A stretch of DNA of 64,000 nt from Gammaproteobacteria bacterium. Lineage in GTDB: Bacteria > Pseudomonadota > Gammaproteobacteria > Steroidobacterales > Woeseiaceae. This document shows positions 53,388-62,364 of this stretch, one piece after another. Location: positions 34,574-98,573 of the forward strand of contig JAACFE010000002.1 of assembly GCA_009937525.1 (NCBI GenBank), in the 5' to 3' direction. The notes under the pieces were generated by a model, which saw only the letters and a list, made by a program, of their open reading frames with translations, was not told where the DNA came from and made no database searches. The position numbers were made by a program, and so were the translations under genes. The first letter of the stretch is position 1. Each line of letters begins with the position of its first letter.

Positions 53388-55748
53388 ATGACGGTCGAGA
53401 TCTTCATAGTTCTGGTCATTCTCGGCATATCGCTGGTTCTTTTTGTCAGCGAAGTCATTCGCATGGATCTCGTTGCGTTGCTGGTGCTCTGCACGCTGGC
53501 AATCACCGGCCTGGTGGATGCGGAAGGCGCTTTCGCCGGCTTCAGCAACAGTGCCGTGATCACCGTATGGGCCATGTTCATCCTCAGCGAGGGCCTGACG
53601 CGCACGGGCATCGCCGACATCATCGGCAGGCAGGTCATGCGCGTGGCCGGTCGTCGCGAGGTGGCGATGATTTTCGTCATCATGGTAACGGGCGCCGTGC
53701 TGTCCGCCTTCATGAACAACATCGGCGTCGCCGCCCTGATGCTGCCTGTCGTCGTCGACGTTGCGCGCAGGACGCGCATTCCGGCGTCCCGGCTGCTCAT
53801 GCCGCTGGCGTATTCGACGCTGCTAGGCGGCCTGATGACGCTGATCGGCACCCCCCCTAACCTGCTCATCAGCGAATCGCTCGCGCTGGGCGGCTACGAG
53901 CCGTTCGGACTGTTCGATTTCACCCCGATGGGCAGCGCCATCATGATCAGCGGCGTCTTGTTCGTAGCGTTATTCGGCCGTATGTTGCTGCCCAAGAAGA
54001 GGGGCGCGCGTGACAAGCATGTCAGCCAGCGCAGCCTCCGCACGCGTTACAAACTGCATGAACGAACTTTCCTGTTGCGGGTCCCGCGCGATTCCATCCT
54101 GGTCGGCAAGACGCTGTCCGACAGTCGCATTGGCACATCGACCGGCCTGATCATACTGGCGCTGATCCGGGACGGTCGCAGCGACACCCTGCCCAGCCGA
54201 CAGACCGTGCTACGCGGCGGCGACGGCATCCTGGTGCAGGGCCGCGTCGATCAGTTTCGCGAACTACGCCGCCTGAGTGACCTCGTCATCGAGCGCGAGG
54301 CACCGGTGCTGAAGTCGATGGTCGCTGCGAAAGTCGCCTACGCGGAAGTCACTATCACCGATGGGTCACCGCTGATCGGCGACCTCGTACGGCATGCCGG
54401 ATTCCGCAGCCGGTTCGATGTCGCCGTCGTCGGACTGCTGCGGAAAAGCGGCTACCGCATGACGAATCTCTCTTACGTTCCGCTACGAGCAGGCGATCGG
54501 GTACTGGTGCAGGGCGAGCGCGAGGCAATCGAGAGCCTCGAGAAGTACACCGACTTTGCCGACGTCGAATTGCTGAGTTACGAGCGCCTCACGGAGCAGT
54601 ACCACACGGACGAGCGTCTGTTCGTCGTGCGCATCCCCAAGAGCAGTGACCTCGCGGGCACGACGCTGGGCAAGAGCCGGCTCGCGGACGTCTTCGACTT
54701 CCGCGTACTGGCGACGTTTCGAGAAGGCAAATTGCACGTGATGCCCAGGGGTGAAGACGTGCTCGAGGGTGGCGACCTGTTGCTGATCGAGGGCCAGCCT
54801 GCCGACCTGGACGTACTGCGTGGCTTGCAGGACCTGGAAATCGACACCGGCGTGCCGGCCAACCTGGGTGCCTTCGACTCGGAGCGTCTTACACTCATGG
54901 ACGCGACGCTGGACCCGCGCAGCAGTCTCGCGGGGCTTACCGTCGGTGAACTCAATTTCCGCGAGCGCTACGGTATCGAGCTGGCGGGAATCTGGAGAGA
55001 AGGTGAGACTGTCGGCGCGGACCTGGCTGACGAGCGTCTGCAAATTGGCGACGCACTGCTGCTGCTGGGCCCACGCGACCGCCTTCAGCTGCTCGATTCC
55101 GATTCGGACTTCCTGGTTCTGACACCGCTTGGACGCAAGCCGCCGGACACGCGCCGCGCACCGGTTGCTGCTGCCATCATGCTCGGCGTCGTCGTCAGCG
55201 TACTGCTCGGCTACGCGCCGATCTCGATCGCGGCCGTCGTCGGCGGCTCGATGATGGTGCTGTCCGGCTGCCTCAGTATGGAACAGGCCTACCGGGCAAT
55301 CGATTGGCGCGCGATCTTCCTGATCGCCGGCATGCTGCCGCTCGGCACGGCCATGCAATCGACCGGCGCCGCAACCTACATCGCCGACCAGGTCATGACC
55401 TTACTCGGTGATGCCGGACCCTGGCCGGTCATCATGGGACTCTACATCGTCACCGCGATGGCGACGATGATCATTCCGACCGCAGCTCTGGTCGTATTGA
55501 TGTCGCCGATCGTCCTGTCTGCCATGTCCGACATGGGCTACGCGCCCGAGACGGCCATGATGGCGATCGCAATGGCCGCTTCCGCGAGCTTCACGAGCCC
55601 CATATCGCATCCCGCCAATATCCTGGTAATGGGTCCGGGCGGGTATCGATTCGTGGACTACCTCAAGGTCGGCGTACCGTTGACCATCGTCGTATTCATC
55701 GCGGTGATGATATTGTTGCCCTTCTTCTGGCCGTTGCAGCCCGTCTGA
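53388..55748 (+). CDS. SLC13/DASS family permease with internal TrkA-C domains
   Basis: A 786-residue transporter. The N-terminal membrane half (about residues 5-215) and the C-terminal half (about 600-786) flank a large cytoplasmic insert with several TrkA-C-type regulatory domains ('FLLRVPRDSILVGKTLSDSR', 'LFVVRIPKSSDLAGTTLGKS'). 'LIGTPPNLLIS' in the first half and 'SHPANILVMGPGGY' in the second are the paired substrate-binding hairpins of Na+-coupled sulfate/dicarboxylate carriers. The ATG at 53388 is chosen because it opens the first helix. Confidence 0.92.
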   Translation: MTVEIFIVLVILGISLVLFVSEVIRMDLVALLVLCTLAITGLVDAEGAFAGFSNSAVITVWAMFILSEGLTRTGIADIIGRQVMRVAGRREVAMIFVIMVTGAVLSAFMNNIGVAALMLPVVVDVARRTRIPASRLLMPLAYSTLLGGLMTLIGTPPNLLISESLALGGYEPFGLFDFTPMGSAIMISGVLFVALFGRMLLPKKRGARDKHVSQRSLRTRYKLHERTFLLRVPRDSILVGKTLSDSRIGTSTGLIILALIRDGRSDTLPSRQTVLRGGDGILVQGRVDQFRELRRLSDLVIEREAPVLKSMVAAKVAYAEVTITDGSPLIGDLVRHAGFRSRFDVAVVGLLRKSGYRMTNLSYVPLRAGDRVLVQGEREAIESLEKYTDFADVELLSYERLTEQYHTDERLFVVRIPKSSDLAGTTLGKSRLADVFDFRVLATFREGKLHVMPRGEDVLEGGDLLLIEGQPADLDVLRGLQDLEIDTGVPANLGAFDSERLTLMDATLDPRSSLAGLTVGELNFRERYGIELAGIWREGETVGADLADERLQIGDALLLLGPRDRLQLLDSDSDFLVLTPLGRKPPDTRRAPVAAAIMLGVVVSVLLGYAPISIAAVVGGSMMVLSGCLSMEQAYRAIDWRAIFLIAGMLPLGTAMQSTGAATYIADQVMTLLGDAGPWPVIMGLYIVTAMATMIIPTAALVVLMSPIVLSAMSDMGYAPETAMMAIAMAASASFTSPISHPANILVMGPGGYRFVDYLKVGVPLTIVVFIAVMILLPFFWPLQPV

Positions 55749-55771
55749 CACGCCGATAGAGGAAGGGGCTC

Positions 55772-56986
55772 CTGACACACCAACTCGTAATTGCGGGAGC
55801 GGGTCATGCCGCCGGACAGGTCGTGGCCTCGCTCAGGCAAAAGGGCTTCGAGGGCAATATCGTACTCGTCGGCGACGAAGCCTGGCTGCCCTACCAACGC
55901 CCGCCGCTATCGAAAAAATTCCTGGCCGGGGAGCTTGCGGCCGAGCGGCTCTACTTCAAGCCCCCGGACTTCTATGCTGCCCCGAACATCGACGTCCGCC
56001 TGGAGACTCGTATCACCGCGGTGGATCGCGGGCAGCAATTCGTGGTCACAGCGGCCGGGGAGCGCATCGCCTACGACACGCTGGTTCTTGCAACGGGGTC
56101 ACGCGTCAGGCGCGTCGGGGTCCCGGGGAGCGACATCGAAGGTATACATTACCTGCGCAGCATCGACGACGTTTCCCGAATTCGCTCGAATCTCGACGCG
56201 GCCCGCAATGTCGTCATCGTCGGTGCAGGCTATATCGGCCTCGAAGTCGCTGCCGTGATCCGGGAACTCGGACACGGCGTGTCCGTGGTCGAAATGGCGG
56301 ACAGGGTGATGAGCCGCGTCGTGTCGCCCGTCGTATCCGATTTTTTCAGGGCAGAGCACGAAGCCCATGGCGTCCGTTTCCTGCTGTCGACCGCGCTCGA
56401 GGCGTTTGAAGGCGATACGCGGGTCGAGGCGGTCAGGACGAGCGGCGGCCATGCGCTGCCGGCGGATCTCGTGGTCGCAGGCGTCGGCATCGTGCCGAAT
56501 ACCGAACTCGCGGCATCCGCAGGCCTGGAGGTGGATAACGGTATCGTCGTGGACGCGCATTGCCGCACCGCGGACGACGATATTTTCGCGGTGGGCGATT
56601 GCACATCGCATCCCAACGATATTTACGGCCGGCGCATCCGGCTGGAATCGGTTCACAACGCGCTCGAGCAGGCGAAGACCGCGGCCGCCAATATCTGCGG
56701 CGAGGACGTCGAGTACTCGCAGGTGCCGTGGTTCTGGTCGGACCAGTACGATCTCAAGCTGCAGATCGCCGGACTGTCAGCAGGCTACGACGAGGTCGTG
56801 GTTCGCGGCGAACCGGAGAGGCGGTCGTTTTCCTGTCTTTATCTGCGGGACGGCGTGCTGATCGCCTGCGACGCGGTCAATGCGCCGCGGGATTTCGTGC
56901 AATCGAAGGACCTGATTGCGGCCAGGCGACGGATCGCTGCCGAGCGACTCGCCGATTCCGGCGTGGCGTTGAAAGACCTGGGCTAG
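55772..56986 (+). CDS. FAD-dependent ferredoxin/rubredoxin reductase-like protein (CTG start)
   Basis: A 404-residue NAD(P)H:acceptor reductase. The first Rossmann motif is 'LVIAGAGHAAGQVV', the second (NAD) 'VVIVGAGYIGLEVAAVIREL', and the FAD-sealing 'DDIFAVGDCTSHP'; a C-terminal reductase domain ends 'KDLG'. Standard starts would begin at GTG 55823 and lose the FAD GxGxxG. In frame from the preceding stop (55757-55759) the only plausible start keeping it is CTG 55772, with AGGAAGGGG four bases upstream. Such enzymes reduce a ferredoxin for a Rieske oxygenase; no such partner is in the window. Confidence 0.88.
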   Translation: MTHQLVIAGAGHAAGQVVASLRQKGFEGNIVLVGDEAWLPYQRPPLSKKFLAGELAAERLYFKPPDFYAAPNIDVRLETRITAVDRGQQFVVTAAGERIAYDTLVLATGSRVRRVGVPGSDIEGIHYLRSIDDVSRIRSNLDAARNVVIVGAGYIGLEVAAVIRELGHGVSVVEMADRVMSRVVSPVVSDFFRAEHEAHGVRFLLSTALEAFEGDTRVEAVRTSGGHALPADLVVAGVGIVPNTELAASAGLEVDNGIVVDAHCRTADDDIFAVGDCTSHPNDIYGRRIRLESVHNALEQAKTAAANICGEDVEYSQVPWFWSDQYDLKLQIAGLSAGYDEVVVRGEPERRSFSCLYLRDGVLIACDAVNAPRDFVQSKDLIAARRRIAAERLADSGVALKDLG

Positions 56987-56995
56987 GCGTTGGCT

Positions 56996-57709
56996 TCAGC
57001 GATCGACGCGGTCGGAGGCCGTCATCCCGACATTTCCGGTGATGTCGATAGTCAGATGCCCTTCCACGGCTACCGGTCCCTGCGCGACGGAGTAAGCACT
57101 GGCTTTCAGCGCTTCCACGGCCTCGGACTCGAGGCCCGCGAATTCGCCGGTGCCGCCGGTAACCGCTGCTGTACCGAGGGCGCCGGGGCCCACGGTCATG
57201 TTGCCGTTCCAGACGCCTTTCCAGTGATTCGCCGTACTCCAGTATGCAGGCAGGACGATCTTGCGGAGGAAATTCCAGTAGTTTTCCGTTTGCTCCACGA
57301 ACAGGCTGCCGCGCTCGACCAGGTGGATGTGCCACGCGCTGTCGACGAGCGCCTCGCCATTGATGATCCGGGTATCTTCGGAGTCCGATGAATATTTGAT
57401 CCCGATCCCGGCCAGGTTGTTGCGGCTGTCTCTCAGCGTGGTCACGAGTACTTCAGTCCGTCTCAGCGGAGCCTCCCACAACTCGCGGACCTTTTCGGGG
57501 TGCGGCTGAACGCGCGACTCACCGTTGTTCGTAAAGACGATCGAATCGGTGGGAACGGCAGAATAACCGAGGCTCAGGATATTGTTGTTGCTTACTGACA
57601 GCGGCGACAGCGGATTGCGAGCCGCCAGCGGGTTGAAGTACAACAGCGCAGCAGCCGCCAGGACACCCAGCACGATCCCGAGCAGCAGCCCTGTGACGTA
57701 CTTGATCAC
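56996..57709 (-). CDS. Membrane-anchored hypothetical protein (paralogue of the next gene)
   Basis: A 237-residue protein with one N-terminal membrane segment (about residues 5-25) and a periplasmic strand-rich domain. Landmarks shared with the neighbouring product are 'VPTDSIVFT', a 'WHIHL' strand after an acidic patch, and a C-terminal 'EGHLTIDITG'. The segment 'AVTGGTGEFAGLESEAVEAL' recalls the GTGxFxG loops of allene-oxide-cyclase/dirigent-like beta-barrels, but I do not assign that fold. It overlaps the upstream gene by four bases. Function unknown. Confidence 0.8.
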   Translation of the reverse strand: MIKYVTGLLLGIVLGVLAAAALLYFNPLAARNPLSPLSVSNNNILSLGYSAVPTDSIVFTNNGESRVQPHPEKVRELWEAPLRRTEVLVTTLRDSRNNLAGIGIKYSSDSEDTRIINGEALVDSAWHIHLVERGSLFVEQTENYWNFLRKIVLPAYWSTANHWKGVWNGNMTVGPGALGTAAVTGGTGEFAGLESEAVEALKASAYSVAQGPVAVEGHLTIDITGNVGMTASDRVDR

Positions 57710-58314
57710 AATACACCCTCCGTCATCGCGCTATCCGTCACGTCGTCCGAGAAAGTCCCCGTGAACGAGGTTACGAGTTCGATGTGGCCGTCGGGGGCGT
57801 CGACCTCGTCGTCATACGTGTTGGGCACCCAGCGCTCGCTGAGTTCACCCTGCATGGGCCGGAACTCCCTGGTACCCGCACGCAGCTTCCCGACCCGACG
57901 AACTCCATCCCCCGGCTGCGCCGGCATTACCGCGTAGAACGTGCCCCTGGCGGGAATGTGCAGCACCCACTCGATGCTGTCCTCGATACTTTCGCTGTCC
58001 GCCACCATGCGGCTTGCCACACCGACGACGGTGTCCTGCTTATTCCTCAACTTGAAGAGCTCCACGCGCACGCCGTCGAAACTCTCGTCCGCGGGCCATT
58101 GCAGGCCCAGCGGCAACGGTTCGGCCTGCCGGGGAGCGCCGATCATGATCCGGTCCGCGGGGATACTGATGCGAAACGACTCCGTATTTCCGCCATTGGG
58201 CGAAACCGAGATAAACGAAGACTCGCGATGCTGATCGACAACGGGGACGTAATAGGCCGCCGCCACAGTGGCGACAAGGCCTACCAGAAATCCGAGAATG
58301 AGGGTCTTTATCAT
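57706..58314 (-). CDS. Membrane-anchored hypothetical protein (first of a paralogous pair)
   Basis: A 202-residue protein with an N-terminal anchor (about residues 4-22) and a soluble extracytoplasmic domain. 'FRISIPADRIMIG', 'WVLHIPARGTFYAVM' and 'DGHIELVTSFTG' correspond in order to segments of the downstream gene, so the two arose by duplication. It starts at ATG 58314; an upstream ATG at 58332 is less likely. Its stop overlaps the next start by four bases. I do not recognise the family. Confidence 0.8.
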   Translation of the reverse strand: MIKTLILGFLVGLVATVAAAYYVPVVDQHRESSFISVSPNGGNTESFRISIPADRIMIGAPRQAEPLPLGLQWPADESFDGVRVELFKLRNKQDTVVGVASRMVADSESIEDSIEWVLHIPARGTFYAVMPAQPGDGVRRVGKLRAGTREFRPMQGELSERWVPNTYDDEVDAPDGHIELVTSFTGTFSDDVTDSAMTEGVL

Positions 58315-58371
58315 GCACCAAGCCCATCGCAAGCCACGACGAAGACCCTGAGTTTAGTTAAATCGGCATAG

Positions 58372-58404
58372 CCGTCACAACGTCGCCGGGCGAAATTGTG
58401 ACGG
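58372..58404. promoter_or_regulatory. Inverted repeat in the divergent region 58315-58533
   Basis: CCGTCACAA (58372-58380) and TTGTGACGG (58396-58404) are exact reverse complements, 15 bases apart, between the paralogous membrane pair and the sulfotransferase gene. It could be an operator for either direction or a transcript hairpin. Confidence 0.45.
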
Positions 58405-58533
58405 AGCGCACAATGAAGCGGGCCCGGTGGCGGGCGTGCCGCGGCGTTTGCCGGTAATTCCGGACGATTTCGCCCCACGCGCGATGCCAGTAAACTGCAA
58501 CCGCCGGATCCGGAAAGCCGCCAGAGCGACACC

Positions 58534-59277
58534 ATGACAGCTGCCATATGCCTGTGGTCAGGACCACGAAATGTATCGACCGCGCTGATGTACAGCTTCG
58601 CGCAGAACGAGAACGTCGCCGTGATCGACGAGCCGCTATATGGCCACTACCTGCGGGTGACAGGCGCCGAGCACCCTGGCCGCGAGGAAGTCATCGCGGC
58701 GATGAATTGCGACGGAAACACCGTCATGCGTGAATTGCTTCGACGACAGGCGGAAAACCCGGAGCCGCGGCTGTTCATCAAACACATGGCACATCACCTC
58801 GTCGGACTGGACCTCGGCTTCCTGCACGAAACCTGTAATGTCTTTCTCATACGAGACCCGCGGGATATGCTGCCGTCGCTCTCGATCCAGCTGCCGGAGC
58901 CCTGCCTGGCCGATACCGGCCTGCGCAGGCAGTGGGAATTGTTCTCTGACCTCGTAGCTGCGGGTCAGGCGCCAGCCATCCTGGATTCGAGGGAATTGCT
59001 GACCAGCCCGCATCACGTCCTGAGCACGCTGTGTGAACACATCGGCCTGCCGTTCACGCCGGCCATGCTGAGCTGGGAAGCCGGTCCCCGACCGGAGGAC
59101 GGCGTCTGGGCACCTCACTGGTACGACGCGGTGCATCGCAGCACCGGCTTCGCGCCGTATCGGGCGAAGACGGAATTCCCGGATTGGCTAAGGCCGCTGC
59201 TCGACGAATGCGAGCCCTGGTATGAGAAACTTTTCGAGCACGCAATCCGAGCACAAGAGAAAGGAGCTACGAGTTGA
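58534..59277 (+). CDS. Sulfotransferase-like P-loop protein
   Basis: A 247-residue protein with a PAPS-type P-loop near the start ('ICLWSGPRNVSTALMYSF') and the 3'-phosphate-binding 'VFLIRDPRDMLPSLS'. It has no signal peptide. It overlaps the following aminotransferase gene by four bases (TTGA), so the two are coupled. Plant proteins annotated as branched-chain aminotransferase-like combine a similar P-loop domain with a class IV aminotransferase, which supports a joint function. Sulfotransfer itself is not demonstrated; it could be a kinase-like or other nucleotide-dependent partner. Confidence 0.85.
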   Translation: MTAAICLWSGPRNVSTALMYSFAQNENVAVIDEPLYGHYLRVTGAEHPGREEVIAAMNCDGNTVMRELLRRQAENPEPRLFIKHMAHHLVGLDLGFLHETCNVFLIRDPRDMLPSLSIQLPEPCLADTGLRRQWELFSDLVAAGQAPAILDSRELLTSPHHVLSTLCEHIGLPFTPAMLSWEAGPRPEDGVWAPHWYDAVHRSTGFAPYRAKTEFPDWLRPLLDECEPWYEKLFEHAIRAQEKGATS

Positions 59278-60173
59278 CAACCGTCGATCCACGAAACCAG
59301 GACATCCACATCTACGTCAACGGCGAACTGAGGTCTCGCGCCGAAGCCCGTGTGTCGGTCTTCGATAGCGTCGTGCAGGGTGGTGACGCGGTGTGGGAAG
59401 GTCTGCGCGTATACGACGGCCGAATTGCCGCGTTCTCCGCCCACCTCGCGCGCCTGCAGAACTCGGCCAAGGCACTCGCCTTTGCCGCCGTGCCGTCCTC
59501 GCAGGAGATTCGCGAGGCCGTTTTCGAGACGCTCAAAGCCAATGACATGCGTGACGGGGCGCACGTCCGCCTGACGCTGACGCGTGGCGAGAAGATAACC
59601 TCGGGCATGAATCCGAAGCTGAACCAGTCCGGCTGCTCGTTGATCGTTCTCGCCGAGTGGAAGCCTCCGGTTTACTCCGACGAGGGGATTCGCGTCGTTA
59701 CGGCATCCACGCGCCGCAACACGCCCTCCTGCCTCGATTCCAAGATCCATCACAATAACCTGCTCAACAACATACTCGCCTCGATCGAGGCCAACGTGGC
59801 CGGCGTCGACAGCGCGATCATGCTCGACCTGAACGGTTTCGTGTCGGAAACCAACGACACCAACCTGTTCATGGTGAGAAGCGGAACGGTCTGCACGCCC
59901 TTCGCCGACGCCTGTCTGCCCGGGCTAACCCGGCAAATGGTGCTCGATATCTGCGGCGAAAACGGCATTCCTGCCGCCGAACGCAACCTGTCCCTGACCG
60001 AGCTTTACACGGCTGACGAGGTATTCACGAGCGGAACCATGGGGGAGTTGACACCCGTCCTCGAGGCGGACGGACGCGTGATCGGAAACGGGGCCCCCGG
60101 GGACCTGACCAGGCGGCTGCAGGCGCTGCATCGCAAAGCGGCCTGGCGCGACGGTGAGGACATTCCTTTCTGA
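59274..60173 (+). CDS. Class IV aminotransferase (branched-chain/D-amino-acid type)
   Basis: A 299-residue fold-type IV PLP enzyme. 'IYVNGELRSRAEARVSVFD' and 'GDAVWEGLRVYDGRI' open the protein, the PLP Lys is in 'LDSKIHHNNLLNNI', and 'GFVSETNDTNLFMV' and 'FTSGTMGELTPV' line the cofactor site. The latter two are typical of IlvE-like enzymes. It starts at TTG 59274 within the sulfotransferase stop, with AAAGGAG nine bases upstream. Substrate specificity is open: branched-chain amino acid, D-amino acid or aminodeoxychorismate-like. Confidence 0.9.
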   Translation: MTTVDPRNQDIHIYVNGELRSRAEARVSVFDSVVQGGDAVWEGLRVYDGRIAAFSAHLARLQNSAKALAFAAVPSSQEIREAVFETLKANDMRDGAHVRLTLTRGEKITSGMNPKLNQSGCSLIVLAEWKPPVYSDEGIRVVTASTRRNTPSCLDSKIHHNNLLNNILASIEANVAGVDSAIMLDLNGFVSETNDTNLFMVRSGTVCTPFADACLPGLTRQMVLDICGENGIPAAERNLSLTELYTADEVFTSGTMGELTPVLEADGRVIGNGAPGDLTRRLQALHRKAAWRDGEDIPF

Positions 60174-60174
60174 G

Positions 60175-61743
60175 TCAATCGGAGGCGAAATAACGCGCCA
60201 GGTATTCCTCGAAGCTGATCTCGTCGGCGGCCTCTATGTCGCGCTGCCTTTGAACCGACTCGCGCGCTTCCCTCGCAATCTGCTGCGCCCGTTGCGGCGG
60301 CATCGGAGCTATCGACGAGAAGTAGGCCTTGTGTCGACGCGCAGCGTCCAGCGCGAATTCGAAAAAGCTGCAGTCCGAATCGTGGAGCTCCTGCAGCAAC
60401 CTCGCCGACGGCGTGCTGTCCGGTTCCGCGACCTGCGACGCCACGAATGTCGTCGCATCCCGGTAGCTGCCGTCGTCCTCGTGACGGTCGATGAGCTCTG
60501 CAACGGCCGCGACTTTGTCGACGATTTCCCCGGCCCAGTCGAGCAGACCGACCGGTTTGCCATTGCGCTGAAGCGCCAGACCCGGCTCCCTGCCGCGTTT
60601 CGCTGTAAGTGACTGGTTTTGCAGCGTCTCCTCGTAGGACGCGGCGTCGAAAGGGGGGCTCTCGTCGAGCAGGCAGTAGATGAGAAACGCCTCGATGAAG
60701 CGCATCGTATTCTGATTGACGCCCGCGGGATCGGCGACATTGATGTCCAGGGAACGAATCTCGACATATTCGATGCCGCCGCGCCTGAGCGCTGCGGTCG
60801 GCCGCTCACCAGACCGGGCGACGCGCTTCGGTCGGATCGGACTGTAATACTCGTTCTCGATCTGTAGCTTGTTGGTGCTGAGCTGCTGATACTCCCCATC
60901 CCTGATGATGCCGATTTTTTCGTAGGCGGGTTCCGGCGTTCGAATCGCATCGCCGAGGTCGCGGATATACTCGTCCAGTCGGTTCAGGGAAATCGAAATG
61001 CTGGCCTGCGTCTGGTTGTTGTAGCCCAGGTCACTCATGCGCAGAGACGTTCCGAACGGTTCGTAGTAGGTGTCCGCATTGAGTTCGGGCATCGACAATG
61101 TCCTGCCGCCCCCGAAAGACTTGCACAAAGCCGGCGAGGCGCCGAACAGGTAAAGGACTATCCATCCGTAACGTCGGAAGTTCCGGACCAGGCCGAGGTA
61201 GTGGGTGGACCGAAAGTCGATGTCGACCGCGTCGTCACCGAGAATCTCTTGATAGATCGGCCAGAAAGTCTCCGGTAGCGAGTAATTGAAGTGCACTCCG
61301 GAGATCGTCTGCATGTTGCGGCCATAGCGATGACCAAGCCCACGGCGGTAAACCGTCTTCATGCGGCCGACATTCGAGTCACCGTATCTTGCCAGCGGTA
61401 TGTCTGCTTCGGCAGGGATGCGGCACGGCATGCTCGCACACCAGAGGAGCTCGTCCCCCAGTTGTTGGTAAGCAAACTGGTGTATGTCACAGACGACCTG
61501 CAGCGTCTCCCACGTACTTCCCAGCGCCGGCGTAACGAATTCAAGCAATGCCTCGGAAAAATCGGTTGTTATGTAGCGGTTGGTCAGCGCGGAACCCAGG
61601 CCAGCGGGATGTGGCGTCTGTGCGAGGTAACCGTCGGCAGTGACGCGCAGGGCCTCTTTCTCTACGCCTCTCAGCCCACCGGCGAAAGATGCGTCGCTGC
61701 GAGCCTGCAGGGCACCGAGGCGCTGCTCAAATACCTGATTCAT
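60175..61743 (-). CDS. gshA: Glutamate-cysteine ligase
   Basis: A 522-residue enzyme of the gammaproteobacterial GshA type, making gamma-glutamylcysteine for glutathione. 'GGLRGVEKEALRV', 'TDFSEALLEFVTP', 'GVHFNYSLPE', 'GASPALCKSF' and 'YVEIRSLDINVADPAGV' are the conserved ATP/Mg and substrate elements. Length matches the E. coli enzyme. The ATG at 61743 is selected; further upstream codons overlap the next gene's promoter in antisense. It ends one base after the stop of the convergent aminotransferase. Confidence 0.95.
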   Translation of the reverse strand: MNQVFEQRLGALQARSDASFAGGLRGVEKEALRVTADGYLAQTPHPAGLGSALTNRYITTDFSEALLEFVTPALGSTWETLQVVCDIHQFAYQQLGDELLWCASMPCRIPAEADIPLARYGDSNVGRMKTVYRRGLGHRYGRNMQTISGVHFNYSLPETFWPIYQEILGDDAVDIDFRSTHYLGLVRNFRRYGWIVLYLFGASPALCKSFGGGRTLSMPELNADTYYEPFGTSLRMSDLGYNNQTQASISISLNRLDEYIRDLGDAIRTPEPAYEKIGIIRDGEYQQLSTNKLQIENEYYSPIRPKRVARSGERPTAALRRGGIEYVEIRSLDINVADPAGVNQNTMRFIEAFLIYCLLDESPPFDAASYEETLQNQSLTAKRGREPGLALQRNGKPVGLLDWAGEIVDKVAAVAELIDRHEDDGSYRDATTFVASQVAEPDSTPSARLLQELHDSDCSFFEFALDAARRHKAYFSSIAPMPPQRAQQIAREARESVQRQRDIEAADEISFEEYLARYFASD

Positions 61744-61876
61744 AACGAGCGTTTTACCACAAGCGTCTCTTGCACGCTGTATCCGCCGGCGGTGACCGGT
61801 GAACACGCAGGCTTTCGTCCGGTCCGACTCAGGAGCGCGTCGGCATGTGTGCCGCGAATGGACTAAAATCGTGATT

Positions 61877-62263
61877 ATGAAGCTGGTTACGCCCAGATCG
61901 GTCGCGACCACATTGCTGGCCGCAGTACTGGTGTTTTTCGCGGATCCCGCGCTGGCATTCCGCTGCGGCAGCAAACTGGTGCGTGATGGCATGCACGAGC
62001 AGCAGGTGATTGCGGCCTGCGGCGAGCCGACATCCGTCAGGCACCTGGGGCATGCCATTCGCGCCTACGACTATCGCTTCCGCTTGCGCAACCCCGGCCA
62101 TATTTACTACCGCATGCCGGGCGTCGGGCATTTCGCGACGGAGGTGATCGTCACCGAGTTCGTCTACAATTTCGGGCCGCGCAAACTCATGCGCCGCCTG
62201 ATCTTCGAAGGCAACGTGCTGGTGGAAATCGAGACCATCGGCTACGGCTATCTCGAAAAGTAG
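61877..62263 (+). CDS. Exported DUF2845 family protein
   Basis: A 128-residue protein with a signal peptide (about residues 8-25, ending 'ALA') and a DUF2845 domain: 'FRCGSKLVRDGMHEQQVIAACG' (two Cys), 'EPTSV' and 'VTEFVYNFGPRKLMRRLIFE'. The conserved Cys pair may form a disulfide. The start at 61877 begins the signal; an upstream GTG/ATG reading (61799) adds non-homologous residues. It diverges from gshA. Function unknown. Confidence 0.88.
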   Translation: MKLVTPRSVATTLLAAVLVFFADPALAFRCGSKLVRDGMHEQQVIAACGEPTSVRHLGHAIRAYDYRFRLRNPGHIYYRMPGVGHFATEVIVTEFVYNFGPRKLMRRLIFEGNVLVEIETIGYGYLEK

Positions 62264-62364
62264 CGCGCAATCGTTAAACAATAATCCCGGACCGCTGACA
62301 ATCCTCTGTAACTGCAGGTAACATGCGCGCTGTTACCCGCCGCTTACTTCGGAGTTCCAAGCGC

